Shown in pieces: positions 1 through 5,779 of a stretch of 6,624 nucleotides of DNA. The position numbers and the translations under genes were made by a program. Under the pieces are notes generated by a model. That model had not been told where the DNA came from. It made no database searches and worked only from the letters and a program-made list of their open reading frames with translations. The stretch's first letter is position 1. Each line of letters opens with the position of its first letter. The DNA comes from JAKPKF01 sp964579365 (GTDB lineage: Bacteria > Patescibacteriota > Dojkabacteria > SC72): NCBI GenBank assembly GCA_964579365.1, contig CAZOFW010000028.1, forward strand, positions 1 to 6,624, written 5' to 3'.

Positions 1-11
1 ATTTTGAGATA

Positions 12-1535
12 ATGGATACATTATTAGGTATTCTTGTAGCTGTTTTAGTTACAGGAGCAGGATCTGTGGCACTATTGAAATATGTTTTTAAATGGGTAGA
101 TATAAGGAAAATCCCAGAAAAAGAAATTGAAAGTGCTGCAAAGAAAATGATGAGTAAAAAGTTTGAGGATGCAGAGGATGAAATTGGAGAATTAAGAGAG
201 AGAGAAGAGAAAAGGTTGAGAGAGATTAGAAAGGAAAGTACCGAACACGAAGAAATTCTAATTGAAAGAGAGAAAGCCTTAAACAAGAGATCAAAGATTC
301 TTGATGACAAAAGTCAGGAATTACTATCTGTTGAGACTCAATTAAAAGAGGGTAACAAGAGATTGGAAAATTCTAGAACTCAGTTAAAAACAGAGTTAGA
401 AAAGATTTCTGGTTTGTCTAGAGATGAAGCTAAAGAGAAATTGATGAAAGAAATTGAAGAGGATTTGAAGTCTTATGAAGCTAAGAAAATTCGTCAGGCA
501 GAAAAGAATATAGAAGCGATTGCTGACGAGAGTGCACAAAAAATTCTTGTAGAATCTATGCAAAGAGTTGCAACAGACTATGTAGGAGAGACAACAACAA
601 CCTCTCTGAAGGTTGAAGATGAGAAAGTTAAAGGTAGAGTAATTGGAAAAGAGGGAAGAAACATTAGAGCTTTCGAACAGATGACTGGTGTAGATGTCAT
701 CGTTGATGAATCTCCCAATACAATTGCATTGTCATCCTTCGATCCTTTAAGAAGAGAGATTGCATATGTTGCTCTTAAGAAGTTAATTGGTGATGGAAGA
801 ATCCATCCAGGAGCAATTGAAGAGTCTGTAAGAAAGGCAAAGAACGAGATATCCCTAGAAATTAAGAAGAATGGTCAAATACTTGCTGAAGAAGCAGGGT
901 GGCCAGATATTGATGTAGGACTTTTGAAGCTAATTGGAAAGATGAAGTATAGAACAAGTTATGGTCAGTCTTTGATGTCACACACAATTGAAGTCATAAG
1001 AATAGCAGAAGTACTTGCTGCAGAGATTGGTGCAGATGTAGATCTTGTTAAGAAGGCTGCACTGTTACATGATGTAGGTAAGGTCTTAACACACAGAATA
1101 GATAGCCCTCATCACCACATCTCAGGACAGATAGCTAGGAAATACTGCTTAGATGAGAAACTTGTTAATGCAATTGAGTCTCACCACATGGATATAGAAC
1201 CAACATCGGTTGAGGCAATTGTCATATATCTTGCAGATGCAATATCAGGTGCAAGACCTGGTGCAAGAAAAGATAGTTACGAGCAATATATCCAAAGAAT
1301 TGAAGGAATTGAGAACGCTGCAAGAGAAGTTGGTGGAGACAAAGTAGAAGAGGTCTTCGCTATCAGAGCAGGTAGAGAATTGAGAGTAGTGGTTAGACCA
1401 ACTCTTGTTTCTGACGATGAAGCAATAGTCATGGCAAAGAAAATTGCACAGAGTATTGAGAAGACTCAGAGCTATCCAGGCAATGTAGAAGTTTCAGTAA
1501 TTAGACAAACGAGGGCTGTTGAGGTTGCTAAATAG
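12..1535 (+). CDS. rny: Ribonuclease Y (membrane-anchored endoribonuclease)
   Basis: Endoribonuclease that starts mRNA decay at the inner face of the membrane. The 507 residues show the full family order: an N-terminal membrane helix (about 3-25), a long charged coiled coil (about 35-165), a KH RNA-binding domain with GKEG at 212-215, and an HD phosphohydrolase domain. Visible metal-site residues are H324, the HD pair H353-D354 within HDVGK, and D409 in the signature ADAISGARPGAR; the conserved SHH motif lies at 390-392. Length is close to the roughly 520 residues of Bacillus RNase Y, so the gene is complete. The ATG gives the typical very short extracellular tail before the helix; only 11 upstream bases are visible, and they hold no clear Shine-Dalgarno beyond a GAG. 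It is followed by its own terminator and appears to end a transcription unit. In bacteria with RNase Y, the enzyme often replaces RNase E as the main decay enzyme. Confidence 0.97.
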   Translation: MDTLLGILVAVLVTGAGSVALLKYVFKWVDIRKIPEKEIESAAKKMMSKKFEDAEDEIGELREREEKRLREIRKESTEHEEILIEREKALNKRSKILDDKSQELLSVETQLKEGNKRLENSRTQLKTELEKISGLSRDEAKEKLMKEIEEDLKSYEAKKIRQAEKNIEAIADESAQKILVESMQRVATDYVGETTTTSLKVEDEKVKGRVIGKEGRNIRAFEQMTGVDVIVDESPNTIALSSFDPLRREIAYVALKKLIGDGRIHPGAIEESVRKAKNEISLEIKKNGQILAEEAGWPDIDVGLLKLIGKMKYRTSYGQSLMSHTIEVIRIAEVLAAEIGADVDLVKKAALLHDVGKVLTHRIDSPHHHISGQIARKYCLDEKLVNAIESHHMDIEPTSVEAIVIYLADAISGARPGARKDSYEQYIQRIEGIENAAREVGGDKVEEVFAIRAGRELRVVVRPTLVSDDEAIVMAKKIAQSIEKTQSYPGNVEVSVIRQTRAVEVAK

Positions 1536-1570
1536 GGATTTCTTGACTATCTTCTAGTAAGAACCGCTAT

Positions 1571-1600
1571 AGGGAAAGGCTTTCTTGGCCTTTCCCTTTT
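1571..1600 (+). terminator. Intrinsic terminator after rny
   Basis: The arm AGGGAAAGGC (1571-1580) pairs perfectly with GCCTTTCCCT (1588-1597) around a 7-base loop. The 3' arm runs into a T tract (TTTT, 1597-1600). It sits 35 bases past the rny stop codon and should end the rny transcript before the hup promoter region. Confidence 0.9.
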
Positions 1601-1626
1601 CAAAAATGCTGTCGACCTACTAAACA

Positions 1627-1654
1627 TTGTTGGAAAGCCATTATTTGGCATAAT
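1627..1654 (+). promoter_or_regulatory. Weak candidate upstream promoter in the rny-hup gap
   Basis: TTGTTG (1627-1632), a 16-base spacer and CATAAT (1649-1654) resemble a sigma70 promoter. The -10 matches consensus at five of six bases, the -35 at only three. If used, it would give a hup transcript with a leader of about 170 bases that includes the hairpin at 1695-1731. Evidence is sequence match only. Confidence 0.25.
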
Positions 1655-1694
1655 GATTAAAAAATATAAGTGTTTTCATACCAAAGTTTGTATA

Positions 1695-1731
1695 CAGGCA
1701 CCTCTATAACCGATAGTAAATCCGGTGCTTG
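1695..1731 (+). repeat. Inverted repeat (hairpin) overlapping the hup promoter
   Basis: CAGGCACC (1695-1702) pairs with GGTGCTTG (1724-1731) over eight positions, one of them a G-U pair, around a 21-base loop. There is no T tract, so it is not a terminator. The right arm covers the start of the candidate -35 box TTGACG (1729-1734). It could be an operator in DNA or a hairpin in a transcript from the upstream promoter. A separate 8-base palindrome, TGTATACA (1689-1696), overlaps its left edge. Confidence 0.4.
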
Positions 1732-1757
1732 ACGATTGCTTGTATTTACAATATTTT
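1729..1757 (+). promoter_or_regulatory. Candidate sigma70 promoter for hup
   Basis: TTGACG (1729-1734), a 17-base spacer and TATTTT (1752-1757) match the sigma70 pattern at five and four of six bases. Transcription would start near 1764 and give a leader of about 65 bases before the HU start codon. It is the best match in a gap that must contain a promoter, because rny ends in a strong terminator. Confidence 0.5.
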
Positions 1758-1811
1758 AGAAGTGGATATACAGAAAAGCTTTTTAATAAGCCACTCCGTA
1801 TATATCACTTA

Positions 1812-1822
1812 AGAAAGGAGGT
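1812..1822 (+). promoter_or_regulatory. Very strong Shine-Dalgarno of hup
   Basis: AGAAAGGAGGT contains nine contiguous bases (AAAGGAGGT, 1814-1822) complementary to the usual 3' end of bacterial 16S rRNA, with an 8-base spacer to the ATG at 1831. No other gene in this window has anything comparable, which fits high-level translation of an abundant nucleoid protein. It also fixes the start codon. Confidence 0.9.
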
Positions 1823-1830
1823 ATACTACA

Positions 1831-2100
1831 ATGTTGAAAAAAGATTTAATCGATAAAATCGCAGCTACAGGTTTAACCAAGAGACAAGCAGGTGAAGCTT
1901 TGGAAGCTGTATTAGAAGCAATCTCAGGATCTCTTAAGCATGGAGAACCTGTACTTCTAACAGGATTTGGTAAATTTGAAGTAAGAACAAGAGCAGCTAG
2001 AACAGGAATCAATCCTAAGACTCTTGCTAAGATTCAATTACCAGCAACAAAAGTTCCAGCATTCAAACCTGGAAAAGCATTGAAATTAGCTGTTAAGTAA
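1831..2100 (+). CDS. hup: HU-family histone-like DNA-binding protein
   Basis: Small nucleoid protein that binds and bends DNA as a dimer. At 89 residues it matches the usual HU length of about 90. Residues 1-43 form the helical dimerisation part (start MLKKDLIDKIA). The signature GFGKFEVRTRAARTG (45-59) leads into the DNA-clasping beta arm, whose tip proline lies in INPKT. The C-terminal AFKPGKALK motif is intact. The ATG is fixed by a perfect Shine-Dalgarno 8 bases upstream. The gene is monocistronic, bounded by the rny terminator and its own terminator. HU and IHF subunits share this fold; the sequence looks like HU, and with only one copy visible a homodimer is the simple reading. The Arg- and Lys-rich arm supports DNA binding. 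Confidence 0.96.
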   Translation: MLKKDLIDKIAATGLTKRQAGEALEAVLEAISGSLKHGEPVLLTGFGKFEVRTRAARTGINPKTLAKIQLPATKVPAFKPGKALKLAVK

Positions 2101-2133
2101 AGTACTGCCGGCAATTCTTTGCTGATAAGCGAG

Positions 2134-2160
2134 TAAAAAGGACCCTAAGGGTCCTTTTTA
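2134..2160 (+). terminator. Intrinsic terminator after hup
   Basis: A perfect 12-base inverted repeat with a 3-base loop: TAAAAAGGACCC (2134-2145), loop TAA, then GGGTCCTTTTTA (2149-2160). The GC-rich core is followed by TTTTT and begins 33 bases past the stop codon. Because an A tract precedes the stem, it could also work on the opposite strand, but no gene there needs it. Confidence 0.93.
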
Positions 2161-2220
2161 TTTACTAATTCAAACAAATACTCTAAACTAGAAAAAGAAT
2201 ATATTAGATACTGTCCATAA

Positions 2221-3585
2221 ATGATTAAAGAGTTTTTTATTCCAAACAAGAAGAACAGGTACAAACCATACCTTCTTAGGAAAGTAGCATTAACAATATT
2301 CTCTGTTATTCTAATACTTGTAAATACTCTTGGTGGAGTCTTCGGAATAAATCAGGCACAAGCCAGTACCATAACTCCAACAAATATTATAAATCTTACT
2401 AACCAAGAAAGAGCAGCAGCAGGTTTAAACAAATTGAAGACAGATTCTAGATTATCTTCGGCAGCCCTTGCGAAAGCAAACAACATGTTCGAAGAACAGT
2501 ATTGGGATCACTTCGGACCAAATGGAGAAACCCCTTGGCAATTTATCCGTGGTGCTGGTTATTACTATGTCTATGCGGGAGAAAATTTGGCAAAGGGATT
2601 CTCTACTGCAGAGGGTGTACATGAAGCATGGATGGCTAGCACAACACACAGAGCAAATCTAATGAGTAATAAATACAAGGATATTGGAGTTGCAGTAGTA
2701 GAAGGTGTACTACTTGGTAAGAGAACTACCCTTGTGGTTCAAATGTTTGGAAATCTTACACAAGAGGTAGCAGGTGTAGCAAAGACTGTCACACCAAAAC
2801 CATCTACAAATACTGAAAGTGGAGAGATAAAGAGTATATCTATTACATCTCCTAAAAATGGTGCAACAATTGTTGACCCTTCTGTTGATGTAAAAGGTAC
2901 TGTCAAAAATATAACAGGAAGCTACTCTGTCTCAGTATATGAAGGAGGGGAATTAGTTGGAGAAGCGGATGCATCTTCCAGCAATTGGGAATTTGATAAA
3001 GAAAGTGATTGGTCAGAGGGAGAGCACAAAGTAAAGGCAGCTGTAGATGATTTGAAAATTACCTCTAAAGAAATTTCCTTCACTATTGATTCGACACCTC
3101 CAAAGATTACCAAAGAAAGTATTAAAGTAGAGGAGAATGAAGAGTCGTTTGTCTTAAGTTTAGAGATTTCTCCAGACTGGAAAGATATCCAGGTTGTAAG
3201 TGGAGAAAATATTGTTAGCTTGGTAAACAATGGCGAAGATGAAATAAAGATAACAATTCCCAAAGATAGTTTACAAGACGGAGTTGTATTAATGGCTTCG
3301 GATGTTAATGGAAATATTACCCAAATGGATATATCTGAATATTTCGAAGAGGAAGAAGAAAATAAAACTTTTCTTCAAGGTTTATCTCTTCTCTCTGTTG
3401 ATACAGGAGATAGCATCAGTATCATAATCGTATCCTTTATGTTTTTGCTTCTATGTATTGAGATATTTGTATATTGGAGAAAAGGTAAGATTAGAGAAGC
3501 AGCAGGAGATCTATTTACGGTGGGTGTGTGGTGGCTTGTAATAGCCGTTGCTGTCTTTAATGGATTTACAGGTATAATCTATTAA
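2221..3585 (+). CDS. Secreted CAP (SCP/PR-1-like) protein with Ig-like domain and C-terminal membrane anchor
   Basis: Surface protein of 454 residues. A basic N-terminus (1-21) and hydrophobic stretch (about 22-42) end in an Ala-X-Ala site (46-48), predicting signal peptidase I cleavage before S49. The CAP domain covers about 53-178 and keeps the family's cavity residues: H97 in WDHFGP, E121 in GENLA, E135 in HEAW and H143 in HRANLM. An Ig-like beta domain follows (about 203-290, starting ITSPKNGATI), then a second beta-rich segment (about 293-371). An acidic stretch (EEEEE, 376-380) precedes two membrane helices (about 399-419 and 432-451) joined by a basic loop, so the CAP part should lie outside. 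CAP domains are known in bacterial surface proteins of the YkwD type; their biochemical role is not settled. No Shine-Dalgarno is visible. A weak promoter (TTTACT at 2161-2166, TAAACT at 2184-2189) is possible. It leads a three-gene cluster. Confidence 0.9.
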   Translation: MIKEFFIPNKKNRYKPYLLRKVALTIFSVILILVNTLGGVFGINQAQASTITPTNIINLTNQERAAAGLNKLKTDSRLSSAALAKANNMFEEQYWDHFGPNGETPWQFIRGAGYYYVYAGENLAKGFSTAEGVHEAWMASTTHRANLMSNKYKDIGVAVVEGVLLGKRTTLVVQMFGNLTQEVAGVAKTVTPKPSTNTESGEIKSISITSPKNGATIVDPSVDVKGTVKNITGSYSVSVYEGGELVGEADASSSNWEFDKESDWSEGEHKVKAAVDDLKITSKEISFTIDSTPPKITKESIKVEENEESFVLSLEISPDWKDIQVVSGENIVSLVNNGEDEIKITIPKDSLQDGVVLMASDVNGNITQMDISEYFEEEEENKTFLQGLSLLSVDTGDSISIIIVSFMFLLLCIEIFVYWRKGKIREAAGDLFTVGVWWLVIAVAVFNGFTGIIY

Positions 3586-3602
3586 TATTTGAAAACTGCT
3601 CA

Positions 3603-4400
3603 GTGGGAAAATTAAAACTAAAAGTACAAAACGATATACTGTATCTCTTTCTAATACTTCTTGTAACAGAGATTTTCAATTTTGTTGTGATGAGTGGTAA
3701 TGAGAGTGTTCTTTTAACGATTGGAATTTTAGGAGTACTTCTTTTGGAAACTTGGTTTGTTAGAGCATTTAGCATTTACTCAGGAAAAAAGATTTCTAGG
3801 TACAGTGATGTCATAGTTAGAATCTCTTTGAAGGAAAGATTCTTCGGATATTTTGTTTTACCTGCAGTATTTTACATTTCACTCTTAGCATTCCTATTCT
3901 TTAACAGGAATGTATTGTTGGGACATTTTGTATTGGGAGTCTCTATGGTTCTCTTCTTAATCTTGTTTCTAAATGTAAAGAGTTCCTTGAACAAAATATA
4001 CAGATTGGAAAATGCAACAAAAATAGTTTTTGACTTCCTTTGTATTTCTATCTTGTATTTGCTAATAAATATCTTTGTAAGGATAGGGATGAGTCCCGCG
4101 TATTTCTTGCTAAGCGTTGGAGTATCTTCTTTCACCTTATTACTTTTCATCCTTAAACTACATGACAAGATGGGTTTCTTGGAAATAATCATATCTTTCC
4201 TTAGTGCAATCTTCATCACATGTGTTACACAATTGGTTTGGAGTTTAAGTATCTTTACAATACCTGCTGTTGGAACGCTGGCGTTCTATTTAATTATTTC
4301 AATATGGAATATCCGGTTCTCAGGAAAGGTAAGAATTACGGATTACATCCTTCCCTTCATATATGTAATTGTCGCTTTAACTTTAATTTTGAAATTGTAA
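3603..4400 (+). CDS. Polytopic membrane protein of unknown function
   Basis: I do not recognise a family. The 265 residues are mostly hydrophobic, with about eight predicted helices near 11-30, 36-54, 81-100, 104-123, 142-160, 165-185, 191-235 (probably two) and 247-264. Short charged loops lie between them, such as KSSLNKIYRLEN (126-137). No catalytic motif, nucleotide-binding loop or transporter signature is apparent. The chosen GTG start follows the CAP gene stop by 17 bases and keeps the first helix whole; the first in-frame ATG (3690) would cut that helix off. No Shine-Dalgarno is visible, so translation probably depends on coupling to the CAP gene. The stop codon is one base from the next start codon. 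The position suggests a partner of the CAP protein in the envelope, such as an assembly or export factor, but that is inference from context only. Confidence 0.8.
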   Translation: MGKLKLKVQNDILYLFLILLVTEIFNFVVMSGNESVLLTIGILGVLLLETWFVRAFSIYSGKKISRYSDVIVRISLKERFFGYFVLPAVFYISLLAFLFFNRNVLLGHFVLGVSMVLFLILFLNVKSSLNKIYRLENATKIVFDFLCISILYLLINIFVRIGMSPAYFLLSVGVSSFTLLLFILKLHDKMGFLEIIISFLSAIFITCVTQLVWSLSIFTIPAVGTLAFYLIISIWNIRFSGKVRITDYILPFIYVIVALTLILKL

Positions 4401-4401
4401 T

Positions 4402-5106
4402 ATGGGAGAAAATTTCGTTCTAAAGATTGGTGGCTCTGTAATGTATGATAATTCATTGAATATAAATGAAGCTTTGTTGGGTAAGGTAAAGAATTGGTAT
4501 CTGGGGGAGAGAAAGAACTACAAGAATGTTGCTATGGTTGTTGGAGGCGGGTCTCTTTCTAGAAATATGCAAGAGAAAATAGCTGGTTCAGTGGGGGGAG
4601 AGGAATCATTACACAATATCGCAATGTCTGTTACTCAAACAAATGCTGCAGTTCTTCAGGGATATCTCGATGATATGGATATTTTTCTCCCAAAGAAGTT
4701 GGGAGATGCGTATGAGTTCTTAATGGAGGAGAACCAGAAGACTTTGCTAAGTGGTGGTCTAAAGATAGGGTGGAGTACAGATATGGATGCAGCAATATAT
4801 GCAGATATTTTAGAAGTAAAGATTGTTTATAAAATCTCCAATGTTGAATTTTTGTACGAAGCAGATCCTAAAACAGAAGTTAATGCCAGACCAATCTTAG
4901 ATATATCATGGGAAGAATACTTTAAATTGTTTAATATCGTAGATGGAGATAACCATGTTGCAAATAAAAGCATTCCAATAGATGTAAATTGTGCTCAGTT
5001 CTGTGCAAAGAAAGGAATATCCTTCTTCTTGTGCGGAGGAAAATATATTCAAGAAAAAGGTAATATTCAGGAGATATTGAAAGAAGGAACCCTAATACAC
5101 CCTTAG
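4402..5106 (+). CDS. pyrH: UMP kinase-like amino-acid-kinase-family protein (archaeal type, divergent)
   Basis: Probable nucleotide kinase, most likely phosphorylating UMP to UDP in the cytoplasm. The 234 residues follow the amino-acid kinase fold: LKIGGSV (7-13) for phosphate binding, VVGGGSLSRN (46-55), a segment matching the conserved TRxNA region but reading TQTNA (78-82), GWSTDMDAA (123-131) for the phosphate acceptor side, and YEADPK (152-157) near the nucleotide site. From recall, the order and spacing match archaeal-type UMP kinases such as that of Pyrococcus end to end, including a GTLIHP tail like their GTTIEP. Differences are notable: NVDGVY of the family reads NVEFLY (147-152), and the Arg of TRxNA is Gln. 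Another substrate in the same fold is therefore possible. The ATG lies one base after the membrane-protein stop with no Shine-Dalgarno, implying translational coupling. Confidence 0.78.
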   Translation: MGENFVLKIGGSVMYDNSLNINEALLGKVKNWYLGERKNYKNVAMVVGGGSLSRNMQEKIAGSVGGEESLHNIAMSVTQTNAAVLQGYLDDMDIFLPKKLGDAYEFLMEENQKTLLSGGLKIGWSTDMDAAIYADILEVKIVYKISNVEFLYEADPKTEVNARPILDISWEEYFKLFNIVDGDNHVANKSIPIDVNCAQFCAKKGISFFLCGGKYIQEKGNIQEILKEGTLIHP

Positions 5107-5132
5107 GAAATACCCTCTATTGTGTATTTTTT
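5094..5132 (+). terminator. Candidate terminator of the CAP-kinase cluster
   Basis: AATACAC (5094-5100) pairs perfectly with GTGTATT (5122-5128), and a run of six T bases (5127-5132) follows at once. The 21-base loop is long but can fold a small inner stem (AGG at 5105-5107 with CCT at 5114-5116). The left arm lies in the last kinase codons and the right arm inside the 3' end of greA, so the plus-strand transcript would stop within greA. There is no T tract for the minus strand. Confidence 0.5.
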
Positions 5133-5558
5133 AATTCCCTTTGGAGTTTCAATTGAGATGCTAGATTTAATCTTTTTGTCCATCACTGCCATGCCGATAG
5201 GGGAAAGATACGAGATTTTTCCTTCAAGTGGATTTGCTTCATCTTCACTAGCAAGGGTATATTTTAATGTTGTCTCTCCTTTTAGAGTTACTGTGTCACC
5301 AAGGGAAACCTTGTTCTTGTTTGTATCTTTAATAACAATGGCATTCTTTAACTTTTCTTTTATCTCAAGAATCTTCTCTTCGTTAATATGAAAATCTTCC
5401 ACGGCCATGGAATATCCATCGTTTTCGCTTAAGTCTCCTTGGTTTCTCATTTCATCTAGAGTATTTGTAATCTTTTTCGTTAATTCGTTCTCTCGGTATT
5501 TGAGCTCTTCCTTCAGTTTCAAGAGACCATCTTTAGTTGTTTTGTAGCCCTCTTCCAT
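5103..5558 (-). CDS. greA: Transcription elongation factor GreA
   Basis: Rescues backtracked RNA polymerase by promoting cleavage of the transcript 3' end. The 151 residues are slightly short against the usual 158 or so. The N-terminal coiled coil (about 1-75) carries the tip motif QGDLSENDGY (40-49), with acidic D42 and E45 in the places of the two residues that complete the polymerase active site. The C-terminal FKBP-like domain (about 80-151) has GDTVTL, YTLASEDEANP, GKISYLSPIG and the usual PKG..KYTI ending. The segment before EANP reads TLAS where the family usually has IVG, a mild divergence. It has its own promoter 30 bases upstream and no Shine-Dalgarno. Its TAA stop overlaps the TAG stop of the convergent kinase by three of four shared bases. 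Confidence 0.93.
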   Translation of the reverse strand: MEEGYKTTKDGLLKLKEELKYRENELTKKITNTLDEMRNQGDLSENDGYSMAVEDFHINEEKILEIKEKLKNAIVIKDTNKNKVSLGDTVTLKGETTLKYTLASEDEANPLEGKISYLSPIGMAVMDKKIKSSISIETPKGIKKYTIEGIS

Positions 5559-5588
5559 TTTATGGAAAGTATATTTTAAATGGGAGAA

Positions 5589-5617
5589 ATAATATTACGT
5601 GGATGTTTATTTGTCAA
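5589..5617 (-). promoter_or_regulatory. Near-consensus sigma70 promoter of greA
   Basis: Read on the minus strand: TTGACA (5617-5612, perfect), a 17-base spacer, then TATTAT (5594-5589, five of six). Transcription should begin near 5582, giving a leader of about 24 bases that lacks a Shine-Dalgarno. This is the best promoter in the window and supports normal housekeeping-sigma signals in this organism. Confidence 0.8.
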
Positions 5618-5622
5618 ATATA

Positions 5623-5634
5623 TACAGCCCTGTA
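5623..5634. repeat. Small inverted repeat between the divergent greA and tRNA promoters
   Basis: TACAG-CC-CTGTA is a perfect 5-base inverted repeat with a 2-base centre. It lies five bases upstream of the greA -35 box and seven bases upstream of the candidate tRNA -35 box. The position suits an operator acting on both promoters, but nothing else supports that, and a repeat this short can arise by chance. Confidence 0.3.
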
Positions 5635-5641
5635 GTTCCTG

Positions 5642-5670
5642 TTTAAAATGAGTATTGGATATGATAAAAT
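5642..5670 (+). promoter_or_regulatory. Candidate promoter of the tRNA-Glu / trmD unit
   Basis: TTTAAA (5642-5647, four of six), a 17-base spacer and TAAAAT (5665-5670, five of six). Predicted initiation near 5677 leaves a 10-base leader before the tRNA 5' end, a typical tRNA arrangement. An overlapping alternative -10, TATGAT (5660-5665), has a poorer -35 partner. Confidence 0.55.
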
Positions 5671-5686
5671 TAGCGCTGTCAGATAT

Positions 5687-5761
5687 GCCGCTATCGTCTA
5701 ACGGTTAGGACACAGGATTCTCAATCCTGCAATCGGGGTCCGATTCCCCGTAGCGGTACCA
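5687..5761 (+). tRNA. tRNA-Glu (anticodon CUC), CCA encoded
   Basis: A full cloverleaf can be drawn. The acceptor GCCGCTA (5687-5693) pairs with TAGCGGT (5751-5757), with a G-U pair at 1-72. The D stem GTCT/GGAC encloses the GG pair of the D loop. The anticodon stem CAGGA/TCCTG holds the loop TTCTCAA, so the anticodon is CTC, reading GAG. There is a 4-base variable loop, and the T stem CGGGG/CCCCG holds the loop TCCGATT. The discriminator is A, followed by encoded CCA (5759-5761). Position 55 is C where nearly all tRNAs have U (pseudouridine). The base after the anticodon is A, so this tRNA is not a substrate for the adjacent TrmD, which needs G37. GAG is the less favoured Glu codon expected in an AT-rich genome, so a second tRNA-Glu (UUC) should exist elsewhere. 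Confidence 0.96.
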
Positions 5762-5779
5762 TAATTAAAAGAAATTTCT

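Noticed and set aside
1543..1573. TTGACT with TATAGG 19 bases downstream, a possible promoter after rny
   Set aside because: It points straight into the rny terminator with a poor -10 and an over-long spacer; nothing useful would be transcribed.
1691..1773. TATACAG recurring at 1691, 1767 and 5621 as a possible regulator site
   Set aside because: The word also occurs inside coding sequence (about 3998) and is easily produced by the AT-rich composition.
2922..3263. Minus-strand open frame of 113 codons within the CAP gene
   Set aside because: It lies entirely opposite a well-supported coding region with intact domains, has no ribosome-binding site and its Ser-rich translation resembles no protein; it is a shadow frame.
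3872..4219. Minus-strand open frame of 115 codons within the membrane-protein gene
   Set aside because: The plus-strand frame gives regularly spaced hydrophobic helices and fits the operon; the antisense frame is low-complexity Lys/Thr/Ile and has no start signals.
5568..5573. Minus-strand TATACT close to the greA start, suggesting a leaderless greA transcript
   Set aside because: It has no acceptable -35, while a TTGACA-N17-TATTAT promoter lies a few bases further upstream.
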